Below are positions 1 through 12,613 of a stretch of DNA of 64,000 bases, in pieces. A model generated the notes under the pieces. That model was not told the origin of the DNA, did no database searches, and saw only the letters and a program-made list of their open reading frames with translations. Every line of letters starts with the position of its first letter. The stretch's first letter is position 1. This DNA comes from Boswellia sacra. Its lineage: Eukaryota; Streptophyta; Magnoliopsida; Sapindales; Burseraceae. The stretch covers positions 62,001 through 126,000 of the forward strand of contig SNVD02003354.1 in NCBI GenBank assembly GCA_013180625.2. Direction: 5' to 3'. The translations under genes were made by a program, and so were the position numbers.

Positions 1-974
1 TTGAAAATCAACCTCCATCCCCATTCCCATCCCTAATTTTTTAAATCATCCACATTCCCAATCCACCCCAAGCGATATATAACAATTTCTTTTTTTTTGT
101 TGAATTATATTTTAGTATTTTCTCAACATTGCAATCACAAGTATTAACAATTTTTCAGCTTTTTATTAACTTCACTTTCAAGCTCCAAAATAGAGCAATG
201 CTGATTTTCTAATTTTTTAATAATCAATCTATTAATCCAATTGACCTAAAATTTTACAAAAGCATCATAAACACTTTTATCTTTAAGCTTGTCAAATCGA
301 AAAAAATTTGAATAATAAAGGTATTTTAAAATAATTTATATTTTAGGGTCTATCAGTTCTATCAAAAGCTTTTAGGACTAACCTCGCTTCATTTGCAAAT
401 ACATAAAAAAATACCAATTAAGTCATAAAATTACAAAAAATTGTACGATCAAACTAGACTCAAAGATGATAACACATACCAAATTTTATAATTTTTTGAT
501 ATCTCTAGGTAGCTAAAATAAGTTTTGAAAGACTGATCTCCTCTAGAAAACTATAAATCCCAGAGTTGCAGAGTCAATTTCAAAAATTCATAAAAAATCA
601 AATACTTAACATTTTTCAGTGAAAAAAATTTTAAACAAACCTTTGAGATGTCTATTTTGACATATATAAATTTGAAAAGCAAAATCAAATTAAAATTATT
701 ACATAACTTTTTATAATCCTTTATTATCCTCTAGAAATAAGGTTGATGTGTTTTTCTTTTATCAATCCTATACACACACACACACACACACACACAGAGA
801 TTTAGGGGACAGGCCGGGCCGAGTTGGGGAACAGAATCCCCATCCCCATTTAATTTCAAGAAAAATTTTCATCCCCATCCCCACCTCGTTCCCCGTTTGT
901 TACTCTCCACCCCCGGTCCAAACAGGCTACAGAGTTGCGAGGGCCCATCCCCATGGGGATTGGTCCCAGCTCTA
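1..974. mobile_element. Right part of a hAT-like non-autonomous element
   Basis: The right end, read on the minus strand, begins TAGAGCTGGGACCAATCCCC and is followed by CCCCAT-rich subterminal motifs. CCATCCCC motifs recur at the start of the window (about 10-70). GC-rich, CCCC-studded ends with a TAG(A/G)GCTGGGA terminus are typical of plant hAT-type MITEs. The left end is outside the window, so the target duplication cannot be checked. A (CA)n microsatellite sits at 772-795. No coding sequence is supported. Confidence 0.4.
772..795. repeat. (CA)n microsatellite
   Basis: About 12 uninterrupted CA units inside the hAT-like element. Confidence 0.9.
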
Positions 975-1235
975 CGTAGATAAAGTACAAGCACTTTTAA
1001 AGATTTTCTTTGAATAATTTAGTAGATACAAGTAACAAAAGATTAACGAAGATATTCTAATGCATGCAAATAAATAAACCAAAGAAAACAAAAGAATTGA
1101 AGTATTTTATGTGGTTTGTATTTTTATTAGCCATTTTATTACACTTGTTGATTCATCAAATTTTTTCTAGAAACAAAAAAATTATTTCAATGTAGTAACA
1201 AATGATGGACAAATTCTTCTAAGCAATAAATAAAA
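975..1235. repeat. Segment present inverted at 48036-48310
   Basis: The reverse complement of this stretch matches about 48036-48310. Shared blocks include TGATGAATCAACAAGTGTAA, AATAAAATGGCTAATAAAAA and ACTTGTATC(T/C)ACTAAATTAT. It abuts the left edge of direct-orientation block A. Confidence 0.75.
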
Positions 1236-3572
1236 GTAACCAATAGATCTATTTAGTGAATAGGAACATGACAATGAGTTTCATTCTTGTTTTAAAATCT
1301 AATTTCTTTCAATTTTTTTAATTAAAAATGTTTATATCAATAATGGGAATCAATTTTTGTTTCATTAAATATGGATACAAGAAATTAAAAGATATTACAC
1401 ATAGCAAGATAAATATTTGAGAAGAAAAGTAGTTTTAATCTTTGAGGGACATTATTACCTAATAGGGATATAGATAAGTGTTGGGTCCATCTCTAATATG
1501 GCCCGACCTAAAAATTGAATAAGCCCATGGAATTAAAAAAAAAAGAAAAAGAAAAATCAATAAAAACACCACAATACATAACAAAAGGTGAGTGGTGCGT
1601 GTAAGAAAGTGAGGAGTGAGTGAAGAAAAGTAAAGGAAGAGAGAGAGTGAGAGCTTGCAGAGAGTAAAGGAGAGAAAAAATGGTCTTAGGGTTTCAATTT
1701 TGATTTTCAAAATCAAATGCTCAGATGAACTTCATGATAACTTAAATATTAGAGTAGTGGACCAGGGCATCTTTCTTCATAACACTATCAAGTTCGATTT
1801 TCAATTTACTCCTCTACTTTCTGTACTTTCACAAACCCCCTTGTTGGGACACCAAAAGTTATTTTTTTGTTGTATTTAATTTTGAAATCCATCTTTCAAT
1901 AATGATATTGCATTATGAGCCAAGAATATTGATATCTTATTGCTGATTTTGTGTACCTCTTACTTTGTATTCGAGAAATGAACTTGCGTTATCTATTATT
2001 TTGACAGTGGAAGAGATGATATCTACAGTGTCCTATGATTTTTCCCCTTTATGGGTTTTCACATATATTTGGTTCCTTGATTTATGAATGATTTTTTATT
2101 TTGGTGAGTTATATTTGTTTATTGTTGGTGATCATTGCTTAATTTGCTAGCATTTTTAATTGAAAAAAGAGGAAAAAGGTTTTGATTGTGCCATTGTGAT
2201 TGTTATTGGTGATTTTATACTTGTAGTCTCTTCTTCCCAAAAAAAAAAACCCTCATTATAAATATAATTTATAATATAAAATAAATAAACAAAATTTTAA
2301 TCTATAGTATGATTTATCGAATAATGTAATAAAATTAGATTTTTGGTATTAAGTTTAAAGCAATGGTTATATTAAACTAGATATTTATTTTTTGAATTTT
2401 TAAATGTAATATATTTAAACCATTTTTCTCTTTCAACATTAAAATTAGAAAACAAATTGAAATATATAAACAGATTTTTTAATAAAATTTTATGTAAACT
2501 TATTCTTTCATTAAAAGATAACTTATTGATGGTCAAATATAATTTTGTGGGAAAATTTTAAGAAAATGATAATTCAAAGAAAATAAATATTTATCAAATG
2601 AAATCTCTTTTTCTCAAAAGTTTATTTGCAACTTCAGTAACAAAATAAATCATTATTAATTAATTTTTACAATTAAAAATAGAATAAGCTTAGATTGTGA
2701 TTTCTCTAGCATCTTTACATAAGGTATATATGAAAGTAAAATTTTATCTTTACATAAAAGAGTAACTTTATAAAAATAGATATATCCTTAAAAAAAAAAA
2801 ATACATTAGAGATGTTAAAACCACAATACAAGAAGAATTGAAAAATTAGTTAATTTGACGCCACCAATTTTTGAAATTTTATTACTTCAAAACTTCCAAT
2901 AGCTTCTTTAAGATCTCTAAAGGTTTCATCAAATACAGCAAACCAGTTATGACTATTCTGCTTAAAGCTTAAACACTCTTCAAACAATCTTGAATTTTAC
3001 AGCTTATAAACCTTACTTAAATAAACCAATTTCTATTGTTTTAGCTTCACATTTTATTTTGAGTACAAAGCAATGTCCTTTAACCAATGTTGATAGAGAA
3101 ATGATGATGAAAGCACCTTGTGCAAATATGACAGATTGTTTTGGTAATAGTACGTGGAAAGCTCAATATTCCCCAACAAAATAATTTCCAAATACATACA
3201 TAGAAAATCTTAGAAAGGATGATTATGTCAAATCAACTATATTGTCTAAGACACCAAAGTGATAATCATCATTTTTTAATCTTTAATTCTTATAAATGAA
3301 TACTTATACTGATATAAAAAAAATGGCTTTCATCCCCTCTTTTAATGCAGTAAAATTTTTGGGATCTTAAATACTGACATGAAGATGTTAATATAATTTT
3401 TTAATATAATAAATATGTTATTGATGGAGGTTAATTTAAATATCTAAATTTATAAGTACATGTATTATTGATGTGAGGGTATATAATGCTATGACTATGT
3501 GATTTAAAAAAAAAAATAACCAACCAAAACTTGGAAAAGCATGATTTTAAAAGTATTTAACTTATTGTAAGA

Positions 3573-3674
3573 ATGAAAGAGCTACAACCTTCATGTGCAC
3601 AACAATTCTATGCTGCTTATGTTGAGAGACTAAGTTATATTATAGTTTCAACCACATCTAAAGAACAAAGTTAA
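3573..3674 (+). other. Short conserved ORF-like patch of unknown origin (partner at 51431-51535)
   Basis: It reads MKELQPSCAQQFYAAYVERL and 13 more residues to a stop, in both duplicate blocks. In B the frame is kept through a 3-bp insertion. I recognise no family. It could be a remnant of an old gene or transposable element, or chance conservation of a recent duplicate. Confidence 0.2.
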
Positions 3675-4329
3675 AAGAAGTTTTTACAAGCAAAAAGACT
3701 TTGCATAATATCTAACGCTCATTGTTCAATGATGCTTCTTGTTCATGATATCCCGTAAGAAAAAACACCTACACATGTTGTTAAAGGCATTTAGAAATAT
3801 GCATTGTATTGTAAATTGTTGAAAATGAATTTTCTTGTACTGATTAAAAAGCAATTAAATGTGTCCTTCAGTAACTGAAGATAATCTAGACTTGAGAATT
3901 ATGTTTTGAAAGAAAAATATTGCAACATGTGCTCTCTTAGGCTTGTTATTAATCCTAATTATGAATGTGATTTGATAAAATAAGGTTAAAAGTTTAAACT
4001 CTAATACCAAATATGTTTTTTGTAAGATACCACTTAATTCAAAATTAAGCATCAGCTATTTGAGAAAAACCTAAGAAGAGTACCAAGTCCTATGAGAAGC
4101 CTCTCACACGTAAAGTAACTAAACTAATCTAGTTCGAATCAAACTTAAAATCATGCATAACATGGACCAAATCAGTCTAGGCTGAATCAAACTAAAGCTT
4201 CATTTGTAACATGAACTAAACTGGTTCTAGTCAAATCAAACTTGAACACCCAAGCATAAATAAACAAATAACAAATTAGTATACCACACTTTATGATACT
4301 GTTGAATCCAAAACTCTTAAGTTTATTAA

Positions 4330-4500
4330 TAAGGTTTTTGAGCTTAGTAATATTATCAAATTCTTAATTAATAGCTTAAACTGTTATTAAATGGCATTTT
4401 AATATAATATTGAAGTAAAAGGTCTTGAGTTTAAACCCCAAGTATGTGTACACATTTATTATCTTTTATGTTAGTCATGCCTAGGTGTAATAGTCAAAGT
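4330..4500 (+). mobile_element. TRIM-like remnant (partner at about 52170-52330)
   Basis: TTAATAGCTTAAAC, a decayed (T/A)GGTATCA-type primer-binding site (intact as ATATGGTATCAAAG in copy B at about 52217) and the following AAACCCCAAG resemble the left end of a plant terminal-repeat retrotransposon in miniature. It predates the segmental duplication. Confidence 0.3.
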
Positions 4501-5604
4501 GCAATTGCCTTAAGCAATAATCAAGTTTCAATTTCATATCAATTTGCACAATATGCAAGATAATTTATTTAGATCCCATGAAGATTTCCTCTATGGTATG
4601 AAACTTATTCAAAGCAACAAAAGTTAACTGGGTCATTACAAGAATCTTGACTTTCTTTAAGCCTTTACGACATCTTAGTAACTTTGGAGAACCAATAAGG
4701 CCAAACTATATAGTTATGTTATTTGGCTACTTTGTAAGTGACCGATAAGGAAGACATTATTATATTGTGGGACATTCATCTTCTAACTTCTCCTTTGGCT
4801 TCAACTTCAACTTCAAAAAGCGTTTAAGATGCTTCTTTCTCTTTATAAACTTAAATGGGAAAGGAATTTTGAATTAACTTTGATTCTTGGCTCTCGTTTT
4901 TTGGTCTGTATACACAAAATTTATAATTACAATGTTAAGATATGAAAACCCAAAACATTTTCCTTTATTGTGATAAAAAAAGCAATATTATTCTTGTCTT
5001 AATAAAAATTTGACACAACTTAACAAACAAGTTTACGCACAGGAGAAAGCAAATCATAAAAGATAGAAGAATTAGAAATGTTTAAAATTTTGAAAGGGAA
5101 TAAGGAGAGAAAGGAAAAGTAAAAGAGGAACGAGGGGGTTCTCATCCTAACTCGAATCCTAAAACATAAGTTAAAAAATTGTAATTAGTAAATAATGAAA
5201 CCATCTAAAACACTAAAAATAAAAGAAAAAAGCAAAATATTTAAAATTTAAGATTGATTCTAGAACATAATTCATTACTTGCATAATTTTAAATCATTAA
5301 TGACACTCCTAAATGATATATGAGATTCTTTTACTTTATTAAAATCTCATTACCATATGTTTTAATAGTAAAATGGGTAAAACAATCACATTTTTACCAA
5401 ATTAATTCTAAAGTGTAAAGCGGAAGGGGGAGGATGGTCCCTCAAGCATACAAGTACTTCTATTTTGATTAAAACTAAGAATCCTCTTATATGATTTCTT
5501 CAGTATAAAACTTTAATTTCTAAGTCTTGCTTTTTACCAAAAAGATTATCAGTCAATTGGTTGTGGATTAAAACAACATCACTCACTTTGGAAAGATTTC
5601 GCAT

Positions 5605-5791
5605 TGTTAAATCTCTGTATGGAAAGTTAGGATTGTGTTTTCGTTAGGCTGATTTGTAGAGATTCTAGAGATTACATAATTAATTTTCTTTCTTATTTTA
5701 GATGTCTTATTGTACTATTTATATGTACGCCTCTTTACAGTGGAAACTTACACATAAATTCTTCCTCAAAATTCTTCTCTTTCTCTCAACA
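5605..5791 (+). repeat. 5' LTR of copia element 1
   Basis: 187 bp with TG...CA ends. It aligns with the first part of the 3' LTR at 10429-10574 with scattered substitutions and a small deletion, so the insertion is not recent. Confidence 0.8.
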
Positions 5792-6383
5792 TGGTATCAA
5801 AACAGGACCAAGATCCGTCTCATATTCTCTTCTCTTTAGAAAAAAAATGCAAAAATTAAAAAAAAATTTGCAAACCCTAAGTTACCACTGCCTAGAAAGC
5901 CTCTACACATCTCCGGTCGGCGGCGAGTCTCAACGCCTGTACTATTGAAGTTGTCGGTCGTCAATAAACAAAATCCCTCTTTCTCTATCGAAAAATTCCG
6001 TCGAAAAAATAAAAAATAAAAAAATTAGAAATTAGGGTTTTGGGCACGATTTTCGATCTTCCCTATCCCATCCAGCGGTGAACGTCACCAAGGCCTTCAT
6101 CAGAGTCACTGAACTCCAGCCGTCAAAACCCTTTTGCCAACACCGGAGAATCTCGCCAAAATCTATCTTTGGATGTCGAAAGTTTGCTGGGAGTTCACCA
6201 TTTTCACTTTTCTTCTCCAAAATCTGCTATTGTTCATTGTTTTTTGAGGTATTTCTAGTCAAATTGTCATCCTTGCTGCTGATTGGTGGCTTGCTTCAAT
6301 TTTTTTAAGCTTCCATTTTTTGCCATTGTGTTGGGCTGTTGTGTACCCTTTTTTTTATCAGAGGGTTTCCTAATAAAAAAGCT

Positions 6384-7260
6384 ATGATGGCCTCATCTAA
6401 GGTTTCTAGTCCAGGAACTGGTGCTTCCATAACGACAGTAAAATTGAAAGAGGGTAATTTTAAGTTATGGTCACAGGCTGTTGTAAAATTTCTGAGAGGT
6501 CAAGGAAAAGTAGATTACTTAACAGATGATCCTCTGTCTAAGGACTCGAAAGAATTTTCTAAATGGGTTCAGGAAGACAATTTGACTACTACATGGTTGT
6601 AGAACAGTATCGAGCCATCTGTGACAGCAACTGTGATGTGGGTTGATACTATGAAAGAGTTATAGACTTCACTTCAAGGCAGGTTTGGTGAATCTCAAAA
6701 TATCTCCCAAATTTTTTATGTTTACTCCACTTTATTTTCTTGTCAGCAGTGTGATAAAACATTAAGTAAGCATTTAGGAGTAATCGAAGGATTAATTGAT
6801 GAACTTAAAACTTATCATCCTATTACCAGTGATGTTGAGACATTATGAAAACAACGAGAAGAATTATTTGTTGTGAAATTCTTGTCTAGCTTAAATCCTA
6901 TCTATGAAAGTGCTAATAATAGTATCATGACCAAGAAAGATCTCCCGAATCTTAAAATGACGTATGCTCAACTCCAACGGTTACCTACCTCTCAACATAA
7001 TCAAGAAGCTTTTGCCTTTGTTGCTTCTGGTAGTCGAGGCAGAGGCTCTTTTTCTAGTCGAGGTAGAGGGCGTGTTAAGAGGATGAGGTGGTAAAGTTCC
7101 TTATTCTCATTGTGGTCGGCTTAATCATCATTCAGACAAGTGTTGGGATAAGTTCGAAAAACCTGAATGAGCAAATCAAAGCTCCTCAAATCGTCTTTCT
7201 TTTAGTAATTCATCTAACTCTCATGCTTCACTTTCTGCATAGTCTGATCATAAATCTGAA
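6384..7260 (+). pseudogene. Broken gag of copia element 1
   Basis: From ATG at 6384 it reads MMASSKVSSPGTGA, then LKEGNFKLWSQAVVKFLRGQ, the N-terminal motif of Ty1/copia gag (UBN2/DUF4219-type) proteins. In-frame stops occur near 6601, 6663 and 6846. A later piece (6873-7094) has the SSLNPIYESA segment and an RG-rich stretch before the zinc-knuckle region, which is not intact. It would normally form the virus-like particle. Confidence 0.75.
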
Positions 7261-7299
7261 AGTCAACCAGTCAATAAGCCTTTAGCTTCCTTAGTCCAA

Positions 7300-10200
7300 A
7301 TAAGTAGGCCTACTGCCTTATTTTCTTCCTCTTACCCACAACATTGGATTATATATTCTAGAGCTTCTTCTCACATAACGGGTAATGATTCTTTTTTTAG
7401 TTCCTTTATCCTTTCTAACCAACAATCATTAGTTGTTCTTGCTGATAATTCTAAAACCCAAGTACAAGAGTCTGGAACCATTAGTACATCTAGTTTGAAT
7501 TTGTCATTAGTGTTATATGTTCCTAAATTTCCTGTTAATCATTTATCAGTTAGTCATTAACTAAGAATTTAAATTGCTCAGCCACCTTTTTTCCATCCTA
7601 TTTTGTTTTTCAGGATCTTGGTATGAGGAAGATGATTGGTGGCGGACATGAAAAGAATGGTGTCTATCACTTATTTGACGCACTTCCATCCTCTCATATA
7701 GCTCTGGCTTCTTCTATCTCTCTCGAACAATAGCGTTCTCGTTTAGATCATCGTTCCAATAAATTGCTTCAGCATATAGGTTTTTCTGGCCCAACTAAAA
7801 TTGAATATGAGTCTTGTCAGTGAGGTAAACGTTCTTGTTTTCGTTTCGCAGTCAAGTCAATAAAATTAGTTACCAACCTTTTGATTTTGTTCACTCGGAT
7901 GTATGGGGTCCTTGTCAGGTTACAAACAATCATGGGTTTAAATATTTTGTATCCTTTGTTGATGATCATTCTAGAATTACTTGATTGTATCTATTAAAAG
8001 ATCAATTTAACGTCCCTAATATGTTTCAATTATTTTACAATGAAATAAAAACTCAATTTGATATTTCTATTAAAGTTTTACATTGTGATAATGCTTTAGA
8101 ATATACCTCTCCTACACTATCTACCTTTTGTAGTAGTCATAGGACTTATATTAAACATCATGTGCTTACACCTATCAGCAGAATGGGGTTGCTGAGTGAA
8201 AAAATAGACATTTGCTAGATGTGGCTTGAACTCTACTATCTCATATGAAAGTCCTATCAAAGTAACGGGGGAAATCATTACTTACAGCATGTTACCTCAT
8301 CAATCAGGTCCATTCTTCTGTTCTTTAGTTTCAGTCTCCCTATTCCATCTTATTCCCTAATCAACCTGTTTTTCCTCTTCCTCCAGTATTTTTGGTTATG
8401 TTTGTTTTGTCCATATTCATCAGGATTCTCATAAACTGTCCATGCGGTCCACCAAATATATTTTTTTTTGGGTATTCTAGAACCCAAAAAGGTTACAAAT
8501 GTCTTAACCTTTGCTTCGAAAAAACTTTTGTAACTGCAGATGTCACATTTTTTGAGTCCACACCATATTTTTCATCTAGTGATTCTAGTCTGGATACTAC
8601 TCTAGTTGATCCTCCAATACCGATATCACTTCTGCCAAGTCCTTCCACTCCACCACTCCTAGTTTATTCTAGAAGAAAGCCACATCAGTCTAGTGCTCAA
8701 CAAGATGATTTACCACCTTATGCTCTGTCGCTTACTTAAGAATCTGCCTCTACTCAAGATCTGACCCCTCCTACAAACAAATATTCTGATCTTGATCTTC
8801 CTATTGCTCTTTGTAAAGGAACCAGAAATTCTCAAAGGTATCCTCTCTCTCATTTTGTCTCATTTGATGCCTTATCCTTGTCTGTTCACTCTTTTGCTTT
8901 GTGTTTATCTGTGGTTTCTATTCCTAAAAATTATCAGGAAACTATGGCTCATCTGGCTGGCAGAAAGCTATAAAAGATGAGATGTCAACTCTCTATGATC
9001 GTGGTACATGGGAGTTACAAAAATTAACAGATGACAAAGAAGTAATTAGTTGTCGTTGGATCTTTGTTATCAAATATCATCCTGACGGTACTATTGAATG
9101 CTTAAAAGCCCATCTTGTCGTGAAAGGGTGCACTCAAACTTATGATATTAACTATGTTGAGACTTTTTCTCCAGTTGCTAGGCTTAATTTAGTCCGCATT
9201 CTCATTTCTCTAATTGTGTTCTTTGGCTAGCCTCTCTTTCAGTTGGATGTCAAAAATGTCTTCTTTTATGGTGATTTACATAAGGAGGTTTATATGGAGC
9301 AACAACCTAGATTTGTTGCTCAGGGGGAGGTAACACATTTTGTTTGTAAGTTAAAAAAGGCTATTTATGGCTTGAAGCAGTCACCTAGAACATGGTTTGA
9401 AAATTAAGTGGAGTTTTGGTCTCGATCAACTTCTCCCGTTGTCAATCTAATCACTCAATATTTGTTAAACATACAGGATCAGGCATTGTTATACTTGTGG
9501 TTTATGTGGATGATATCATTGTGATTGGTAGTAATTCTAATGGCATAGAAAAAGTGAAAAAACAGCTAAAGACATATTTTCAAACAAAAGACTTGGGGCA
9601 ACTTAGATGCCTTCTTGGTATTAAAGTTTTAAGGAGCAGAGAAGGTATCATTTTTTCTCAGAGAAAGTATGTGCAAGACTTACTTGATCATACGGGATGT
9701 TAGGGTCGAAGCCAATAGAGACTCCTATGGATCCTAATATAATACTGGATGGTGACAACAGTCTAGATTTTGGAGACAAGAAAAGGTGTAGAAGTCTTGT
9801 GGGAAAGTTGATTTACCTTATTATCACTACACCAAATATTCTTTCACAGTGGGAGTAGTTAGTCAGTATATGCAAAATCCGAAGAAGATCCATTGGGAAG
9901 CTGTATGTAGAATTCTGCAACATCTAAAACAATCTTTGTTAAAGTAATTCTTTATAAGAAAGGTAAAGAGTTAGACAATTTTGACTATTCTAATGCTAAT
10001 TGGGCTGGTTACAAAATCAATAGGAAGTCCACAAGTGGATATTGTACTTTCTTGGGAGGAAATCTAGTGACTTGGATAAGTAAGAAGCAAAATATTATTG
10101 TGAGGTCCAGTGCAGAGGCAAAGTTTATGGGTAAAGAATTTGTTAACTGAGATTGGAATTGATTTCAAAAAACCATCAATAATGTTTTGTGATAATGTGG

Positions 10201-10398
10201 TTGCAACATATATTGCTAGCAATCCAGTTTTTCATGAGAACTAAATACATTGAGGTAGATTGTCACTTTGTTCGTGAGGCTGTAATAGGTGGAGAGATTA
10301 TCACACTTTATGTTAAGTCTGAAGAACAAATTGGAGATCTTTTTATTAAGGCGGTTCATAAAGGAGTTTTTTTTATCTGTGTTCCAAGTTGGACGTAG
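7300..10398 (+). pseudogene. Broken pol polyprotein of copia element 1
   Basis: Domains in order. The protease remnant is near 7345 (HWIIYSRASSH, where the DSGAS active site is lost: Asp to Tyr-Ser context). The integrase is at about 7880-8220 (HSDVWGPC, FVDDHSRIT). The reverse transcriptase is at about 8982-9703 (WIFVIKYHPDGTIE, AIYGLKQSPRTWF, and the catalytic YVDDI in VVYVDDIIVIG). The RNase H is at about 9980-10398 (RKSTSGYCTFLGGNLVTW, then EQIGDLFIKA). Frames change and stops interrupt every domain, so no functional polyprotein remains. Confidence 0.8.
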
Positions 10399-10428
10399 AG
10401 AATATCTATGCTCCAACTTGAGGGGAAA

Positions 10429-10574
10429 TGTTAAATCTCTATATGGAAAGTTATGATTGTGTTTTCATTAGGTTGATTTGTAGAGATTGCATAATTGATT
10501 TTCTTTCTTATTTTAGATGCCTTATTGTACTACATATTTGTACACCTCTTTACAGTGAAAATATAACATAAATT
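10429..10574 (+). repeat. 3' LTR of copia element 1, truncated
   Basis: It starts TGTTAAATCTCT after the polypurine tract and matches the 5' LTR up to ACATAAATT. The last approximately 30 bp are missing, so no target duplication can be tested. Confidence 0.75.
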
Positions 10575-10874
10575 GTTAAGCCCATATCTACAAGCTTAAA
10601 CTTTTAGAAATGTGTCAAACTTAATATGGTATTAGAGCCATAATGACCCAACAGTCGTAGGTTCAAATCCCCTCCATGTTATTTAAAAATTAATTAAAAA
10701 AGTGCAGTTGTTTAACCTATTTGTAAGACTCATTGAGGCATGTAAGGCTCTATTCGATCCACGTTGTAAGTGCATGGGGCCCTTACATGTAAGGGGGCGT
10801 ATTAGAAGGCTTAACATATTTTTGTTAAACTTACATGTACAGCTTAAGCTTTTAAAAAAGTGGCAAACTTAACA
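10574..10874 (+). mobile_element. TRIM-like element (terminal-repeat retrotransposon in miniature)
   Basis: It is about 300 bp with two diverged direct terminal repeats of roughly 52 bp (10574-10626 and 10823-10874; both TGTTAA...CAAACTTAA(C/T)A). A primer-binding site TGGTATTAGAGCC sits just inside the left repeat, and GTTCAAATCCCC follows. There is no coding capacity. It begins where the 3' LTR of copia 1 breaks off. No clear target duplication was found. Confidence 0.55.
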
Positions 10875-11217
10875 AGCAATATTTTCTTATGATGACCTGG
10901 CCAAAAGAGTACGATACATCAACGTAAAAGATTAAGTGGGACCTGTGAGGTTGGTTATAAGGCTTGGCCAGAAAGTGTTCTTGCCTCTATCATTAACTCA
11001 GGTAGTCCCCTAATATGACCGTTGCATTGTCATTAGGCTAAAAATCTTCCTATGAAAGGACCATTCTACTGATAAATTATTTGGTTATGTAGCTCTAAAT
11101 TTTTTTAATAGAAAATGGCCCCAAAAATACATACAATTAAGAATACCTTATATTTATAAGCATACAACTATAAATAAATGTCTATAGATAATTAATCTTA
11201 CTCGTAAAAGTAATTAG
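10875..11217. other. Spacer between the TRIM-like element and copia element 2
   Basis: 10875-11080 has no counterpart in block B and no recognisable content. 11085-11217 is duplicated DNA matching about 54465-54580. Confidence 0.5.
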
Positions 11218-11543
11218 TGTTGAAATATCTTTCTAGATTATGTAGAATATTTTCTAAATTTGTAATTATGTAGAATATTTTCCTATCTTTCTAGATTGTT
11301 TAGAATATTTTTTAGATTGTGTAATTATGTAGAATATTATATTTTAGGTAGATTAGGTAGATTTTATTTTATTTCTAGATTTTATTTTATTTTATTCTCC
11401 CTATAAATTAGGAAGATTTGTTTTCTGTTCTATGTATTAGAGAAAGCCTATATATACTATTGTAACATAGCAGAAAGCCTATATATACTATTGTAACATA
11501 GCAGAAAAAATAATGAAAATTTTCTTACTCTCTGCACGTTTCA
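11218..11543 (+). repeat. 5' LTR of copia element 2, internally expanded
   Basis: It is 326 bp against 237 bp for its partner. The excess comes from extra copies of the TCTAGATT..GTAGAATATTTT motif near 11231-11340 and a tandem doubling of AAGCCTATATATACTATTGT at 11444-11503. The doubled stretch holds a TATATA promoter-like element. Confidence 0.8.
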
Positions 11544-11590
11544 TTATGGTATCAGAGCAGAGAAAAATATAGGGTTTTTTATTCTTTCTT

Positions 11591-12570
11591 TTGCCTCCAA
11601 AGATGTCTGAGGTCACCTATAAAAGTCAGGCTTCTCAATTTGAGCCTCAGTCCACCCGAAACATACCCGAAAATCGCCCTATTCAGATCACGACAATCAG
11701 ACTCAATGGCGAAAATTTTCTTCAGTGGTCGCAGTCTGTTCGTTTGTATCTCAAAGGGAGAGGGAAGATGGGGTACATCACAGGCAACATAAAGAAGCCC
11801 AACATAAAGGATCCAACCTATACCAATTGGGATGCTGAAAACTCAATGGTGATGACATGGTTGGTCAACTCCATGACTGAGGAGATTGGGGCGAATTATC
11901 TCTGCTATTCTACAGCAAAGGAACTATAGGATAATGTCTCGCAGATGTACTCCGACTTAGGGAACCAATCCCAAGTATACGAATTGACCCTTTGACTTGG
12001 AGAAATCCACCAAGGTGAGGACTCTGTGACAAAGTATTTTCATTCTTTTAAAAGGATTTGGCAGGATCTAGACTTATTCAACGACTATTGAGTGGAAATC
12101 ATCCGAGGACTGCAATCATTACCTGAAGATGATAGATGTTGGTCGAGTCTTCCAAGTTTCCTGCAAGTTTGAATGTTGAATTTGATGAGGTACGAGGCCG
12201 GATTATTGGATGAAATCCTCTGCCCCCAATTGGAGAGGTTTTTGCAAAAGTACGACTGGAGGAGAGCCGAAGATAGGTGATGCTTGGAAAAAAGGTTATA
12301 GGTACAACCGGATCAGTAGAGGGTTTTGCCTCGGCCATTCTACAGGCCCAAATTAGCCGTGAAACATCTCACCATCAACAGGATGGAGACAGGAATAACC
12401 TCCGATGTGATTACTATGGAAAACCTCGTCACACTCAAGATACATGCCACAAACTACATGGTAGACCTTCTATTGGCAGAGGACATAAACCTAATAAGCA
12501 GAATACATCAACCGCACATGAAGTTGAGTCATCTCCTTTCAGTAAAAGAGCAATTAGATCATCTTCTTAA
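11591..12570 (+). pseudogene. Broken gag of copia element 2
   Basis: It starts MPPKMSEVTYKSQ. It contains LNGENFLQWSQSVRLYLKGR and the following WDAENSMVMTWLVNSM, classic copia gag motifs. A stop after STAKEL (near 11927) and later shifts break it. The nucleocapsid knuckle survives as CDYYGKPRHTQDTC, with the second cysteine of CCHC replaced by tyrosine. Confidence 0.8.
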
Positions 12571-12613
12571 ACTTTTTAAATCATATTCATCTCCGAATAT
12601 TTCTGTCGATCTA

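Larger units (their letters stand above)
5605..10574 (+). mobile_element. Degenerate Ty1/copia LTR retrotransposon 1
   Basis: The 5' LTR (5605-5791, TGTTAAATC...CTCAACA) is followed directly by TGGTATCA, the initiator-tRNA-Met primer-binding site. The internal region carries gag, protease, integrase, reverse transcriptase and RNase H in Ty1/copia order on the plus strand. A purine tract (TTGAGGGGAAA) precedes the 3' LTR, which starts at 10429 and is cut at 10574, where a TRIM-like element begins. Many stops and shifts make it non-functional. The paralogous position in block B (about 54460) lacks it. Confidence 0.85.

Noticed and set aside
10627..10680. TAGGTTCAAATCCCC resembling a tRNA T-loop (B box)
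   Set aside because: There is no matching A box or cloverleaf. It lies just after a TRIM primer-binding site, where such sequence is common.
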